64,000 nt of DNA from Streptococcaceae bacterium ESL0729. Lineage in GTDB: Bacteria; Bacillota; Bacilli; Lactobacillales; Streptococcaceae. The notes under the pieces were generated by a model. It was given only the letters and a program-made list of their open reading frames with translations, was not told the origin of the DNA and did not search any database. Below are positions 36,619 through 49,923 of the stretch, piece after piece. The number at the start of each line of letters is the position of its first letter. Within the stretch, counting starts at the first letter, position 1. Made by a program: the position numbers and the translations under genes. The stretch lies in NCBI GenBank assembly GCA_029391995.1, contig CP113924.1, positions 1,271,001 to 1,335,000 of the forward strand, read 5' to 3'.

Positions 36619-39132
36619 TTAGTTGGCAACAATATTTACTAGTTTTCCAGGTACAACAATTACCTTTCTTACTGTCTTGCCTTCAATATTGGCCTTGATC
36701 TCAGCATCAGCAAGAGCCAAAGCTTCAAGCTCTTCACGAGATAGGTCCTTAGCAACAACAGCCTTGGTCTTAACCTTACCATTAACCTGAAGAACAATCT
36801 CAATCTCATCTTCCACAAGTTTAGACTCATCATAAGTTGGCCAAGCAACATATGAAACTCCTTCACTGCCACCAAGTTTTTCCCAAATTTCTTCACTTAG
36901 GTGAGGAGCAATTGGAGCTAGAAGTTGGATGAAGCCTTTAGCATATTCAAGCGGGAAGACTTGAGCCTTATTGGCCGCATTAACAAAAATCATAAGTTGG
37001 CTAATTGCTGTATTGAATTTAAGGTTTTCCAAATGATCGCTGACAAGTTTAACTGTTTCATTGTAAACCTTGTCCAAGCTTCCATCATTTTCGTCCTTGA
37101 TATTGTCACGTAGGTTTCCGTCCTCAGTCATGTAAAGACGCCACACGCGGTCAAGGAATTTACGGGCTCCGTCTAGGCCCTCTTCAGACCAGGCAATTGA
37201 AGCATCAAGAGGTCCCATGAACATCTCATAAAGTCTTAGGGTGTCAGCCCCGTATTCACGGACAACATCATCTGGATTGATAACATTCTTAAGGGATTTA
37301 CTCATCTTGGCTGGACCTTGCTCAAGTTCCTCACCAGTTTCCACATGGATGAATTTATCCCCTTGTTTTTCAACCTTATCACTTGCTATAAGGGCTCCCC
37401 TTGAATCACGGTAGCTTGTTCCAAGAATCATACCTTGGTTGAACAGCTTGGCAAAAGGTTCTTTGGTTGGAACAACCCCTAGATCATAAAGGAATTTATG
37501 CCAGAAACGAGCGTAAAGCAGGTGAAGAACGGCATGTTCAGCTCCACCAATGTAAATATCTACTGGTAGCCATTCCTTAATTTTTTCAGGATCAGCAAGG
37601 GCTTCTGTATTTGTTGGATCAATATAGCGGAGGTAGTACCAGCTTGAACCAGCCCACTGAGGCATAGTATTGGTCTCACGACGTCCCTTGCGACCATTTT
37701 CGTCTTCTACATTTATCCATTCAGTGATATTTGCTAGGGGGCTTTCCCCTGTGCCTGAAGGCTTAATATCATTTGTTTTTGGAAGAACTAGCGGAAGTTC
37801 TTCAAGAGGAACAGTTGTTGTTTCTCCGTCTTCCCAGTGAATAACTGGGATTGGCTCACCCCAATAACGCTGACGGCTAAAGAGCCAGTCACGCAAGCGG
37901 TAGGTAACCTTCTTAGATCCTACTCCCTCATCCTCTAGCCAGCTGTTAACACGGCTAATGGCTTCTTCCTTATTAAGACCATCTAGGAAACCTGAGTTGA
38001 TGTGAATGCCATCTTCAGTGTAGGCTTCTTCTTCAACGTTTCCACCCTCAAGGACTGGAATAATATCAAGGTCGAATTCTTTAGCAAATTCCCAGTCACG
38101 AGTATCATGAGCAGGAACGGCCATAATAGCACCTGTTCCGTAGCTTGCAAGAACATAGTCGGCAATCCAGATTGGAATTTCACGACCATTGATTGGGTTG
38201 ATAGCGTAAGCACCTGTGAAGACTCCAGTCTTATCCTTGGCAAGGTCAGTACGGGCAAGATCAGACTTAAGGGAAGCCACACGTTTGTATTCAGCAACAG
38301 CTTCAGCCTGTTCTGGACTTGTAATTTGGTCAACAAGGGCATGCTCTGGTGCCATTACAGCATAAGTTGCCCCAAAAAGTGTGTCAGGACGAGTTGTGAA
38401 TACTGTGAAGTCTTCGTCTGTGTCCTTAATCTTGAAGTTAACGTCAGCTCCAGTTGATTTGCCGATCCAGTTTCTTTGCATCTCCTTGATTGACTCAGGC
38501 CAGTCAAGTTCATCAAGGTCTTCAAGTAGGCGTTCAGCATAGGCTGTAATTTTAAGCATCCACTGACGCATTGGTTTTCTTACAACTGGATAACCACCAC
38601 GCTCACTTGTTCCATCAGGCAGAACCTCTTCATTTGCAATGGCTGTTCCAAGCTCTTCAACCCAGTTTACAGGTACTTCTGCTTCATAGGCAAGACCTTC
38701 TTCATAAAGTTTAGTGAAAATCCACTGGGTCCACTTGTAGTAGTCCGGATCAGTTGTATTAATCTCACGGTCCCAGTCATAGGAGAAACCAAGGGAGTTG
38801 ATTTGATCCTTAAAGGTATCAATATTTTGCTGGGTAAAAATAGCTGGATCATTTCCTGTATCGATTGCATACTGCTCAGCAGGAAGCCCAAAAGCATCCC
38901 AACCCATTGGGTGAAGGACATTATAGCCCTTGGCGCGTTTGTAGCGGCTAAGAATGTCAGTTGCTGTATATCCTTCAGGATGTCCTACGTGAAGACCTGC
39001 ACCTGATGGATAAGGGAACATATCTAAGGCATAGAATTTTGGTGCACCAGCTTTTTCACCTGTCTTAAAGGTATGGTTATCAGCCCAATATTTTTGCCAC
39101 TTCTGCTCAATTTCTTGATGGTTGTAGTTCAT
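36619..39132 (-). CDS. leuS: Leucyl-tRNA synthetase
   Basis: Class I synthetase of about 837 residues. I start at 39132 because GAGGAG lies 4 nt before that ATG and overlaps the upstream in-frame ATG at 39144. The HIGH motif is in [20 protein letters not shown] (about 39-58) and KMSKS in [17 protein letters not shown] (about 610). The CP1 editing domain lies between (about 220-420; [19 protein letters not shown]). No T-box leader is seen in the 147-bp gap upstream, so control by uncharged tRNA is unlikely here. Confidence 0.97.
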   Translation of the reverse strand: MNYNHQEIEQKWQKYWADNHTFKTGEKAGAPKFYALDMFPYPSGAGLHVGHPEGYTATDILSRYKRAKGYNVLHPMGWDAFGLPAEQYAIDTGNDPAIFTQQNIDTFKDQINSLGFSYDWDREINTTDPDYYKWTQWIFTKLYEEGLAYEAEVPVNWVEELGTAIANEEVLPDGTSERGGYPVVRKPMRQWMLKITAYAERLLEDLDELDWPESIKEMQRNWIGKSTGADVNFKIKDTDEDFTVFTTRPDTLFGATYAVMAPEHALVDQITSPEQAEAVAEYKRVASLKSDLARTDLAKDKTGVFTGAYAINPINGREIPIWIADYVLASYGTGAIMAVPAHDTRDWEFAKEFDLDIIPVLEGGNVEEEAYTEDGIHINSGFLDGLNKEEAISRVNSWLEDEGVGSKKVTYRLRDWLFSRQRYWGEPIPVIHWEDGETTTVPLEELPLVLPKTNDIKPSGTGESPLANITEWINVEDENGRKGRRETNTMPQWAGSSWYYLRYIDPTNTEALADPEKIKEWLPVDIYIGGAEHAVLHLLYARFWHKFLYDLGVVPTKEPFAKLFNQGMILGTSYRDSRGALIASDKVEKQGDKFIHVETGEELEQGPAKMSKSLKNVINPDDVVREYGADTLRLYEMFMGPLDASIAWSEEGLDGARKFLDRVWRLYMTEDGNLRDNIKDENDGSLDKVYNETVKLVSDHLENLKFNTAISQLMIFVNAANKAQVFPLEYAKGFIQLLAPIAPHLSEEIWEKLGGSEGVSYVAWPTYDESKLVEDEIEIVLQVNGKVKTKAVVAKDLSREELEALALADAEIKANIEGKTVRKVIVVPGKLVNIVAN

Positions 39133-39235
39133 AGTTCTCCTCATTCGTAAATTAATTTAATATTTTTATTCTAACACAAATCGTCTTAAAATTGCCACAA
39201 TCTATCCAAAATAATCAGCCAGTAAGCAGGTAAGT

Positions 39236-39273
39236 AAACAAAAAGGATGGCCGGTAATAAAGCTATCCTTTTT
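39236..39273 (-). terminator. Terminator after prs
   Basis: AAAAAGGAT and ATCCTTTTT form a 9-bp stem around a 16-nt loop with a further internal GC pairing; a T-run on the minus strand is supplied by the second arm. Confidence 0.75.
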
Positions 39274-39279
39274 ATTTTT

Positions 39280-40242
39280 TTAAAACTTGTGTGGTGCCTC
39301 AAATAGTGGTGAAAGTGGACGTTTTTCATGAATACGAATAATCGCTTCAGCAAGTAATCCTGATGTTGAAATTTCAACAATCTTGTCAATCTTACGATCT
39401 TCAGGTAGATAGATTGTATCAGTTACAACTAGTTTTTTGATGGCTGAGTTTTCGATACGCTCAAGTGCTGGCCCTGATAAAACTGGGTGGGTACATGACG
39501 CATAAACCTCTGTTGCTCCAACTTGTTTAAGGGCATCAGCAGCAAGTGTAATTGTTCCAGCTGTATCAATCATGTCATCAATCAGGATACATTTTTTCCC
39601 TTCAACTGAACCGATGATGTTCATAACCTCAGCGACATTTGCCTTAGGACGGCGTTTGTCGATAATGGCAATCGGTGTTTTTAGGAATTCAGCAAGCTTA
39701 CGAGCACGAGTCACTCCTCCGTGGTCAGGACTTACTACTACTACGTCGTCTCCACAAAGACCTTGACGGTCGAAGTAGTCAGCGATAAGTGGTGCACCCA
39801 TTAGGTGATCAACTGGGATGTCAAAGAATCCTTGAATTTGGGCAGCGTGAAGGTCGATAGTCAAAAGACGGTCGATTCCTGCAACCTGAAGCATGTCAGC
39901 TACAAGTTTTGATGTGATTGGCTCACGGGCACGGGCCTTACGGTCTTGACGGGCGTAACCATAGTAGGGCATAACAATGTTGATTGTCTCAGCACTGGCA
40001 CGTCTTAAGGCATCAACCATGATCAAAAGCTCCATCAGGTTATCATTAACTGGGGCCGAAGTTGATTGAAGGATGTAAACGTGCGAACCACGAATACTCT
40101 CTTCAATATTGATTTGGATTTCTCCATCAGAAAACTGCTTAACTGTTGATTTTCCAAGCTCAATACCCATATTGTCAGCGACTTTTTGGGCAAGATCCTT
40201 GTTTGAACTTAAGGCAAATAACTTTAAATCTGAATAACTCAT
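39280..40242 (-). CDS. prs: Ribose-phosphate pyrophosphokinase
   Basis: Makes PRPP from ribose-5-phosphate and ATP for nucleotide, His and Trp synthesis. The 320-residue protein has the class I PRPP synthase motifs: [32 protein letters not shown] (about 95-112), [20 protein letters not shown] (about 128-147), and the PRPP-binding [13 protein letters not shown] (about 215-227). GGAGG lies 5 nt before the ATG. Confidence 0.96.
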   Translation of the reverse strand: MSYSDLKLFALSSNKDLAQKVADNMGIELGKSTVKQFSDGEIQINIEESIRGSHVYILQSTSAPVNDNLMELLIMVDALRRASAETINIVMPYYGYARQDRKARAREPITSKLVADMLQVAGIDRLLTIDLHAAQIQGFFDIPVDHLMGAPLIADYFDRQGLCGDDVVVVSPDHGGVTRARKLAEFLKTPIAIIDKRRPKANVAEVMNIIGSVEGKKCILIDDMIDTAGTITLAADALKQVGATEVYASCTHPVLSGPALERIENSAIKKLVVTDTIYLPEDRKIDKIVEISTSGLLAEAIIRIHEKRPLSPLFEAPHKF

Positions 40243-40268
40243 TACATCCTCCGCGATTTCTAGCTCCT

Positions 40269-40297
40269 ATTTTACGTTGATTTACATAAATTTTCAA
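40269..40297 (-). promoter_or_regulatory. prs promoter
   Basis: Minus strand TTGAAA (40292-40297), 17-bp spacer, TAAAAT (40269-40274), 27 bp before the ATG. Confidence 0.65.
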
Positions 40298-40333
40298 GTT
40301 CTTGTTCATTAAAGTTTGGTTAAAATTTAGCCC

Positions 40334-43300
40334 TTAAAATAAATCATCAAAGAGGCTCAATTGATTATCCTCAGGCATGTTACCAAGAATGCCCATTTCA
40401 TCCATCTTTTCAACCAAGGTTTGAGAGACTCCTGCCCTTTTCCTTAGTTCGGTTTTTGACAAAAACTCTCCATCTTGCCGAGCTTGGACAAGTTGGTGGG
40501 CTACTGATTCACCTAGACCATCCATGGCACGAAAAGGAGGAATGAGGGTATCTCCTTCGATAATGAAGTTTGTAGCATCACTTCGGTAGAGGTCAAGCTT
40601 GCCAAATTTAAGACCACGCTCAAGCATTTCATTACAAAGTTCAAGGGTTCCGTAAAGATCCTTTTCGACCTTTGTGGCCTCATATCGCTTGTCTTTCTCC
40701 CGAATTTCAGCCATCTTGCCCTTAACAGAGTCAGGTCCCTCACCCATGGTCTTAAGGTCAAAGGCCTTGGCCCTGATTGAAAAGTAGGCTGAGTAATAGA
40801 AGATTGGATAATGAACCTTGAAGTAGGCTACCCTAAGAGCCATGAGAACATAAGCTGCCGCATGGGCCTTGGGGAACATGTATTTAATCTTACTACATGA
40901 ATCAATGTACCATTCAGGTACCTTGTTTTCCCTCATGGCAGCAAGGTACTTATCCCGCTCTGCTTCATCCATCTTATTCCAGGCACCCTTACGCACTCTT
41001 TCCATAATATTAAAGGCCATACCCTCTTCAAGACCTGCATGGATGAGATAAACCATGATGTCATCCCGACAGCCGATGACCTCACTTAGATTGGCTGTAT
41101 TTGACTTGATTAGCTCCTGGGCATTTCCCAGCCAAACATCTGTCCCGTGGGATAGTCCTGAAATCTGTAAGAGCTCAGCAAAAGTTTTGGGTTTAGTTTC
41201 TTCAAGCATCCCACGCACGAAGCTTGTCCCAAATTCGGGAACTCCAAAGGTCCCTGTTTTGGAAAAAATCTGCTCAGGCGTTACTCCCAAAACCTCAGTC
41301 CCAGAGAAGATTTTCATAACCTCTGGATCATCTGGTGGAATAGTTGAAGGGTCAATGCCAGATAAATCCTGGAGCATCCTAATCATGGTTGGGTCATCAT
41401 GCCCCAGAATATCAAGCTTTAGAATATTGTCATGGATGGCATGGAAGTCAAAGTGAGTGGTTTGCCACTCGGCATTCTGATCATCTGCTGGATACTGGAC
41501 AGGTGAGAAATCATAGACATCCATATAATTAGGAATTACAATGATCCCCCCTGGGTGCTGGCCTGTTGTCCTTTTAACCCCAGTACTACCTTTTGACAAC
41601 CTATCAATTTCAGCAGCCCTGTAGTATTTACCATAATCCCTTTCATAGCCCTTAACAAAGCCGTAGGCTGTTTTATCGGCAACCGTACCGATAGTTCCTG
41701 CCCTAAAGGCATAGTCACGACCAAAAATATCTCGGACGTCAAGGTGGGCACTAGCCTGGTCCTCTCCTGAGAAGTTCAGATCAATATCTGGAACCTTGTC
41801 CCCATAAAAACCTAGGAAGGTTTCAAAGGGAATGTCTTGTCCGTCCTTATTAAGCTTGGTCCCGCACTGGGGACAATCCTTTTCTGGCATGTCATATCCT
41901 GATCCGTACTGTCCTTCATCATAAAACTTAGAGTACTGGCAGTTTGGACACATGTAGTGGGGGGCTAAAGGATTAACCTCAGTAATCCCAATCATGGTGG
42001 CTACAAAACTTGATCCAACTGACCCACGACTTCCGACCAAATAACCCCGGTCATTAGAACGCTCAACCAGCTGTTGGGAGATTAAGTAAATCACGGCAAA
42101 TCCATTACCAATAATACTATTAAGCTCTTTTTCAATCCTCAGATCAACCAAATCTGGGAGGGGATTACCATAAAGGGCGTGGGCTCTTTCATAGGTAAGT
42201 CTTGCGACTTCTTCTTCTGCTCCTTCAATATAAGGGGTATAAAGGTCACTTCTGACTGGAGTTACCTCTTCAAAGCTATCAGCCATCTTTTGTGTATTTT
42301 CAATTACAAGCTCACGTGCTAAATCTTCTCCTAAAAATGAAAATTCATCAAGCATTTCATTGGTGGTTCTAAAATGAACCTCTGGAAGATCTGCTGGCAT
42401 GGCCTTTTCCCCGCGGCCAATAGGCCTATTAATCATGGCTCCAGGTCCAAGGGACCTTACAATTATCTCCCTATAAAGGGCATCGGTCTTATCCAGATAG
42501 TGGACATTACCTGTAGCAAGGACTGGTTTTCCTAAGGTCTTTCCAACCTTAATCAGCTGCTTCAAAATATCCTGAAGCTCCATCTCATCCTTGATGGTCT
42601 CCTTGGCTATCAAAGGTTTATAGGCAGCTGGTGGCATAATTTCAATGAAGTCATAAAAGCTTGCTACTTCTAAAGATTTTTCAAAACTCTTAGTTGTAAC
42701 TGTATCAAACACCTCACCCTCAGAACAGGCAGAGCCCACCAAAAGTCCTTCCCTATGACTTTCAAGGACACTTTTAGGAATCCTTGGAACTCCTTCAAAG
42801 TAATCAACATTTGAGTATGAAACAAGCTTAAAGAGATTTTTAAGGCCTGCCTGAGTCCTGGCATAGATTGTCGCATGCTTAATTCGGGCCTTTTTATAGG
42901 AATCCTTAGCTACTACCTGGGTATTCAACTCAGAAACCTTGGTCACACCAAATTTTTCAGCCACATCCCTCAGGAAGATAAATAAAAGTCTGCCTGTAGC
43001 TTCAGCATCATAGTTGGCCATGTGGTGGTGGTCTAGGGCTATTCCAAAACGTTTGGTCAAGGGTCCCAAACCATGACGTTTGTATTCTGGGTAAAGATTT
43101 CTTGCAAATTCAAGGGTATCAATTACTGGCTGAGTAATCTCTGGTAGATTATGGCGGGCATAGTTGATATTCATGAAGCCCACGTCAAAACTTGCATTAT
43201 GGGCCACTAAAATAGATCCCTGGCAGAATTTTTGAAAGTCTTCAAGGACTTCCTTAAGTGGCCTTGCATTCCTCACATGGTCGTCTGTAATTCCTGTCAA

Positions 43301-44725
43301 TTGGGTTGTAAATTCACTTAAAGGATGCCCTGGGTTAATAAATTCATCAAATTCTTCAATGACATTACCCTTATACATTTTACTAGCAGCAACCTGAATA
43401 AGTTTATTATAAACTGCTGACAGTCCTGTTGTTTCCACGTCAAAAACCACATAGGTTGAATCACTTAGACTTGAGTCGTCTTCATTGTAGGCAATGGGCA
43501 CTCGGTCTTCAACAAGATTGGCTTCAACCCCGTAAAGGATCTTAACTCCATTTCTTTTTCCAGCACTATGGGCTTCGGGGAAACCTTGAAGGCCAGCATG
43601 GTCTGTAATGGCGATGGCCTTATGACCCCATTTTGCTGCCCTTTCAACCAAGGCTCCAGCTGATTCAATAGCGTCCATAGTCGACATATTGGTGTGAGCA
43701 TGAAATTCGACCCGCTTTTCATCATCAGGCATAAGATCCATCCTGGCCTTCTTTTTGACCTCAATTAAGTCCTGGGCTTCAAGGACCAAGTCCCTGGTAA
43801 AGGTATTCATGACAACATTCCCCCGGGCCCTAACCCACATACCAGTCTTTAATAGATCAAAAACCTTGGCCTCATCATCAGTTCTGGCCCACTTTTGCAC
43901 GACAAATGATGAGGTATAGTCGGTCATCTTAAAAATTAAAAGATGGCGACCATTTCTAGTAGTTTTCCTTTCGACATCAAAAACATAACCTTCAAAAATT
44001 AGGCGATTTTCCTCAGTTGTAATTTCAACCATTTGAGTTAGGAGTTCATTTGACTTAATCTCCCGGCCCATCTGAAAAATTGTAGGATCAAGGCCCTTCT
44101 TATCTTTTTTACTGGCACTAGAAGCTTGGACTTGCGGCTGGCTGGCCACCTGATTTTTAATCTTTTGCAGCTGGCTATTAGTCGCCTCAGTTACCTGTTT
44201 TTCATGCTTTTTGGCAAGCTTCATCGACAGGTCCAAATCGACCTTAGTAAAAATTTTTATGTCCTTAAAACCAAAATTTTTATAGGCAGCTTCCATTAAG
44301 GGTATGTACTTGTCTTCGAAATATTTAAGGTTGGTCAGGTCTGCCGTTACCAGATAGGTTCTTGAGTCTTCTGAGTAAAGCTTGTAATTTTCAAAGATAT
44401 TTGAAAATGACGGACTATTACATCCTTCTTCAGCAAAAATCAAGGGATAGTAGTCATTTAGATCATCATCTGAAAAGTCAGCATCTTGCGTTAAAATAGT
44501 TAGTTTAATCCTTGCAATATTACTAAAGGCTTCTTCCAAATGTCCCCTTAAGCTTCTGTAATCCTGAACCCTTAAGGGTCTTTTGAAGCTTAGGTAAAAA
44601 TGCCATAAATTACTAATCGTGTGAACTTCAACGTTTGCAATATCGGCACCTGAAAAATCAGCTGACTGCCTAATCTCCAAGGGAAGATTTATCTGATCCA
44701 TCAACCTTTCAAAAAGTTCATTCAT
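40334..44725 (-). CDS. polC: DNA polymerase III PolC-type alpha subunit
   Basis: Replicative polymerase of Firmicutes, 1463 residues. Domains in order: N-terminal domain (1-200), OB-fold (about 225-320), PHP domain ([19 protein letters not shown] at about 335 and [10 protein letters not shown]), proofreading exonuclease ([20 protein letters not shown] at about 420, HNASFDVGF), then the polymerase with a zinc knuckle (CPNC and CPQC, about 925-950), catalytic [12 protein letters not shown] (about 985) and the helix-hairpin-helix tail. The last residues [10 protein letters not shown] form a beta-clamp-binding motif (QLSLFDD). Confidence 0.97.
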   Translation of the reverse strand: MNELFERLMDQINLPLEIRQSADFSGADIANVEVHTISNLWHFYLSFKRPLRVQDYRSLRGHLEEAFSNIARIKLTILTQDADFSDDDLNDYYPLIFAEEGCNSPSFSNIFENYKLYSEDSRTYLVTADLTNLKYFEDKYIPLMEAAYKNFGFKDIKIFTKVDLDLSMKLAKKHEKQVTEATNSQLQKIKNQVASQPQVQASSASKKDKKGLDPTIFQMGREIKSNELLTQMVEITTEENRLIFEGYVFDVERKTTRNGRHLLIFKMTDYTSSFVVQKWARTDDEAKVFDLLKTGMWVRARGNVVMNTFTRDLVLEAQDLIEVKKKARMDLMPDDEKRVEFHAHTNMSTMDAIESAGALVERAAKWGHKAIAITDHAGLQGFPEAHSAGKRNGVKILYGVEANLVEDRVPIAYNEDDSSLSDSTYVVFDVETTGLSAVYNKLIQVAASKMYKGNVIEEFDEFINPGHPLSEFTTQLTGITDDHVRNARPLKEVLEDFQKFCQGSILVAHNASFDVGFMNINYARHNLPEITQPVIDTLEFARNLYPEYKRHGLGPLTKRFGIALDHHHMANYDAEATGRLLFIFLRDVAEKFGVTKVSELNTQVVAKDSYKKARIKHATIYARTQAGLKNLFKLVSYSNVDYFEGVPRIPKSVLESHREGLLVGSACSEGEVFDTVTTKSFEKSLEVASFYDFIEIMPPAAYKPLIAKETIKDEMELQDILKQLIKVGKTLGKPVLATGNVHYLDKTDALYREIIVRSLGPGAMINRPIGRGEKAMPADLPEVHFRTTNEMLDEFSFLGEDLARELVIENTQKMADSFEEVTPVRSDLYTPYIEGAEEEVARLTYERAHALYGNPLPDLVDLRIEKELNSIIGNGFAVIYLISQQLVERSNDRGYLVGSRGSVGSSFVATMIGITEVNPLAPHYMCPNCQYSKFYDEGQYGSGYDMPEKDCPQCGTKLNKDGQDIPFETFLGFYGDKVPDIDLNFSGEDQASAHLDVRDIFGRDYAFRAGTIGTVADKTAYGFVKGYERDYGKYYRAAEIDRLSKGSTGVKRTTGQHPGGIIVIPNYMDVYDFSPVQYPADDQNAEWQTTHFDFHAIHDNILKLDILGHDDPTMIRMLQDLSGIDPSTIPPDDPEVMKIFSGTEVLGVTPEQIFSKTGTFGVPEFGTSFVRGMLEETKPKTFAELLQISGLSHGTDVWLGNAQELIKSNTANLSEVIGCRDDIMVYLIHAGLEEGMAFNIMERVRKGAWNKMDEAERDKYLAAMRENKVPEWYIDSCSKIKYMFPKAHAAAYVLMALRVAYFKVHYPIFYYSAYFSIRAKAFDLKTMGEGPDSVKGKMAEIREKDKRYEATKVEKDLYGTLELCNEMLERGLKFGKLDLYRSDATNFIIEGDTLIPPFRAMDGLGESVAHQLVQARQDGEFLSKTELRKRAGVSQTLVEKMDEMGILGNMPEDNQLSLFDDLF

Positions 44726-44806
44726 TTATTTTCCTCATATAAAGGCAAGAAAGAGCTAAAAATAATTATCTTATTACTTTTAACTCTCCTTACTTATTTA
44801 CTTATA

Positions 44807-46678
<1,872 letters not shown>

Positions 46679-46681
46679 TTA

Positions 46682-47932
46682 CTAAAATAGTCTCATAAAG
46701 TCATTCCAGGTTACAGCAATCATCAGGATAATCATAAAGACCATGGCTACTGCTGTAATTATTCCTTCTTTTTCAGGGCTTATCGGTTTCTTGCGGATGG
46801 CTTCAATTATGTTAAAGACAATTTTACCTCCATCAAGAGCTGGAATTGGAATTAGATTAAAGATTCCAAGATTAATTGATAAAATGGCCATAAATTTAAC
46901 AACTGTTGAAAGACCAGCCTGGGCTGCTGTCCCACTCATTTGATACATGGCAACTGGACCACCCAACTTATTGATATTAGGTTTTACTATCAAGTCTCCC
47001 AAGGCCTTAATAATGGCTGTAGAAGCACTTAAAGACTCGCTAAAACCATAGCTTATCTTATCCATAAATCCTGTTTTAATGTGGGGAGAAAGTCCCACCA
47101 AATAACGGTCATCAACCTTTTTAGGGGTAATTTGAAGCTCTTTACTTTGGCCATCTTGAATGACGTCAAAGGTCAGGCTACTTCCATTACCTTCCCCAAT
47201 ATTTTTGGTCAAATCATCCCAGTTTGAAATGGAAACACCATTAATTTTTTCAATGTAAGCTCCACTCTCAAGGCCTGCTTGAGCTGCAGGAGAGTCACTT
47301 GCCACCTCACCAATTTGGTTGGTTGAAAGGTCTTGAACACCTCCAGCCAGGAAGGCTGCTAGGATAAAGGCAAGAATTCCCAAAATAAAGTTATTCATGG
47401 GCCCTGCAAAGTTTGTCATCAAACGTCCAGGAAGACTGGCATTTTGATATTGAACGTCACTTGGGGCAATCCTAACCTCTGTCCCGTCAGCTTCAACAAT
47501 AGTCGCATCATGGTTTACCGGGTAGGTTCTTTCGTCTCCTGCAACCTCACCTGTAATGGTGAGAGCATTTTCAAAGTCATAGGAGGTTACAAACATAGGA
47601 AGCTCTTCCAAGTAACCTGCCCCCTGCCTCAAATTAATCCTTGTCACCTGCCCGTCAATAAGGGTTAACCCAAGAGGGGTTCCTGTTTTGATTTCTGTAT
47701 CATCATCACCCCAGCCAGCCATGCGGACATATCCTCCAAGAGGAAGCATTCTGATGCTGTAGGCCGTTCCATCGCGACCAATATGACCAAATAATTTGGG
47801 GCCCATGCCAATTGAGAATTCTCTGACAAGGATACCAGCCTTTTTGGCAAAGTAAAAGTGACCAAACTCATGAACGATTACAATTACACCAAAGATTATA
47901 ATAAATGTAACTAATGTCTTAATAACTTCCAT
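46682..47932 (-). CDS. rseP: Site-2 intramembrane metalloprotease RseP/Eep
   Basis: A 416-residue site-2 protease that cuts membrane-bound anti-sigma factors and lipoprotein signal peptides (Eep makes peptide pheromones in cocci). HEFGH at residues 21-25 supplies zinc ligands within the first membrane helix; NLIPIPALDGG (about 355) gives the third ligand. A PDZ domain lies at about 215-290 (DSPAAQAGLESGAYIEKING). Four membrane segments. The start is 2 bp after the dxr stop. Confidence 0.94.
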   Translation of the reverse strand: MEVIKTLVTFIIIFGVIVIVHEFGHFYFAKKAGILVREFSIGMGPKLFGHIGRDGTAYSIRMLPLGGYVRMAGWGDDDTEIKTGTPLGLTLIDGQVTRINLRQGAGYLEELPMFVTSYDFENALTITGEVAGDERTYPVNHDATIVEADGTEVRIAPSDVQYQNASLPGRLMTNFAGPMNNFILGILAFILAAFLAGGVQDLSTNQIGEVASDSPAAQAGLESGAYIEKINGVSISNWDDLTKNIGEGNGSSLTFDVIQDGQSKELQITPKKVDDRYLVGLSPHIKTGFMDKISYGFSESLSASTAIIKALGDLIVKPNINKLGGPVAMYQMSGTAAQAGLSTVVKFMAILSINLGIFNLIPIPALDGGKIVFNIIEAIRKKPISPEKEGIITAVAMVFMIILMIAVTWNDFMRLF

Positions 47933-47934
47933 TT

Positions 47935-49110
47935 CTAACCTCCTTGAGATTCAAAGCCTAGATCTCCACTTTCAATCCATTCCTTGACTAACAGCCTTGT
48001 TTGCTGGTCAATTTCGATTAATTTTTCAAGACTCAACTGGTCTACTTCTGTGTGACAGGCGACTGCCCTTTCAATAACAGCTTCAATGTCTAAAAACTCA
48101 ATTTGACCTGCTAGAAAGGCAGCTACTGCTATTTCATTTGCTGCATTGTAGACAGCAGGGAAGCTTCCGCCAAGGCGACCAACCTTAAAGGCTAGGGCAA
48201 GCATGGGAAATCGCTCGTAATTAGCTCTTTCAAAGTGAAGGCAAGCCATGTCAGCCAAGGAAAAAGCTTTCTCCTTAACCAAGGGTTCGTGCTTGGGATA
48301 GGTCAGGGCATACTGGATGGGCTGCCTCATGTCACTAGCTCCAAGTTCTGCAAACATGGCTCCGTCGTGAGTAGTTATAAGAGAGTGGACAACACTTTCC
48401 CTGTGCATGAGAACATTGATTCGCTCGTAGTCAAGATTGAAAAGGTGATGGGCTTCAATTACTTCAAGACCCTTATTAACCATGGTGGCACTATCAATTG
48501 TAATCTTTGCTCCCATGGACCAATTGGGATGGTTTAAGGCATCCTCAACGCTAACTCCAGTAAGTTCTGAGCGTTTTTTATCTCTGAAACTTCCTCCACT
48601 GGCTGTTATAGTTATATCCCTTAGGTCAGAATTTTTCACCCCTTCAAGGAGTTGAAAAATGGCCGAATGCTCACTATCAACAGGAAGTATGTTCACCTCA
48701 CGCTCCCTGGCTGCTGGCATAATAAAATCTCCAGCAACAACCAAGGTTTCCTTGTTAGCGATAGCAATATCTCTTCCAAGTTCGATGGCCTTCATGGTCG
48801 GAAGAAGACCAACACTTCCCATAACAGCATTTAAAAGTAAGTCATAGTCGATTTGAGCAAGTTGAACCAGCCCCTTATCACCATAAAAAACCTGTAAATC
48901 GGGGTAATCATTTTTTAAAAGATTTGCATTTTCCTCTGATTGAGTTGCTACATAGCTTGGTTTAAAATAATCAATAATATTTCTGGCTCGAGCCATATTT
49001 TGCCCAAAACTTATGGCAACCAGCTCAAATTTATGGGGATTATTTTCAATTATATCCAAGGTGCTTGATCCAATTGATCCTGTAGCACCTAGTAAACAAA
49101 TTTTTTTCAT
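47935..49110 (-). CDS. dxr: 1-deoxy-D-xylulose 5-phosphate reductoisomerase
   Basis: Second enzyme of the MEP isoprenoid pathway (DXP to MEP). The ATG at 49110 (AGGAT 8 nt before) gives MKKICLLGATGSIGSSTLDI and about 391 residues. NADPH and catalytic motifs look intact: IAIANKETLVVAGDFI, LPVDSEHSAIFQ (metal acids), ITIDSATMVNKGLEVIEAHH and VYNAANEIAVAAF. Two loops differ from the usual form: TASGGSFR for TASGGPFR, and HRESVVHSL where most have HPQSIVHSM. Streptococcaceae normally use mevalonate, so this gene is unexpected although its position between cdsA and rseP is the Bacillus one. Confidence 0.93.
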   Translation of the reverse strand: MKKICLLGATGSIGSSTLDIIENNPHKFELVAISFGQNMARARNIIDYFKPSYVATQSEENANLLKNDYPDLQVFYGDKGLVQLAQIDYDLLLNAVMGSVGLLPTMKAIELGRDIAIANKETLVVAGDFIMPAAREREVNILPVDSEHSAIFQLLEGVKNSDLRDITITASGGSFRDKKRSELTGVSVEDALNHPNWSMGAKITIDSATMVNKGLEVIEAHHLFNLDYERINVLMHRESVVHSLITTHDGAMFAELGASDMRQPIQYALTYPKHEPLVKEKAFSLADMACLHFERANYERFPMLALAFKVGRLGGSFPAVYNAANEIAVAAFLAGQIEFLDIEAVIERAVACHTEVDQLSLEKLIEIDQQTRLLVKEWIESGDLGFESQGG

Positions 49111-49128
49111 TGCTTTCATATCCTAATC

Positions 49129-49923
49129 TTAAAAAAGACCAAAAAGGTGCATGATGGGAAAGACAAATAAAAGACTGTCAAAACGGTCTAAAATCCCCCC
49201 GTGACCAGGCAAGATATTACCTGAATCCTTGACCCTATACTGACGTTTGATTGAACTTTCAACCAAGTCTCCAAGCTGAGCTACCACACTAAAGATGATG
49301 GTTAGGAAAAGAAGCTTCCCTAGGGAAATATTAGGTGCATACTTGGAGAAAATGATGGCCATAAGAAAGCTTGTAGCTACTGCCGATAAAATTCCACCAA
49401 GGGAACCCTCAACGGTCTTATTAGGAGAAATTGATGGAATTAGCTTGTGCCTACCATACTTACTTCCAAAGAAATAAGCACCGATATCAGTTGCCCATAC
49501 GATAAAGAGGGCTAAAAATACAACAAATAAACTATTCAATCTAGCATTTAAAAGACTCTGAAAACCAATTCCAATATAAAAGGCTGATAGGAAGGGAAAG
49601 CCTATATTTTCATACTTGTATTGACCTTTTGAAAAGACCATACCAGCCAGCAGGCTAAAAATAAAGAAGGTAAAAAGCATGAGCTGACTGTCAACCCCAA
49701 GTTTTGGAAAATAAGTATTCATAGGAAGAACTAAGGAAAGACTGGCAAGAGAAGCTAGGCCTCCTTCAAGGGATAAGAAGGGGATACCTGCCATCTTGAA
49801 CAGCTCACTAAGAGCTATAACAGCAAGGGCTGCTACTAGAAGGTTTAAGATTAAACCACCTTTTAAGAGGGCTAGAATAAAAATCCCTCCTGCTACAAGT
49901 CCAGTAATAACTCTTTCTCTCAT
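49129..49923 (-). CDS. cdsA: Phosphatidate cytidylyltransferase
   Basis: Integral membrane enzyme that makes CDP-diacylglycerol for phosphatidylglycerol and cardiolipin. The 264-residue protein has about eight hydrophobic segments, SPNKTVEGSLGG (about 165-176) and the C-terminal signature GDLVESSIKRQYRVKDSGNI followed by LPGHGGILDRFDSL. Its ATG directly abuts the uppS stop. Confidence 0.96.
   Translation of the reverse strand: MRERVITGLVAGGIFILALLKGGLILNLLVAALAVIALSELFKMAGIPFLSLEGGLASLASLSLVLPMNTYFPKLGVDSQLMLFTFFIFSLLAGMVFSKGQYKYENIGFPFLSAFYIGIGFQSLLNARLNSLFVVFLALFIVWATDIGAYFFGSKYGRHKLIPSISPNKTVEGSLGGILSAVATSFLMAIIFSKYAPNISLGKLLFLTIIFSVVAQLGDLVESSIKRQYRVKDSGNILPGHGGILDRFDSLLFVFPIMHLFGLF

Noticed and set aside
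39133..39279. T-box leader for leuS (and likewise for proS at 46661-46681)
   Set aside because: The gaps are too short and contain no AGGGTGGNACCGCG-like antiterminator sequence.
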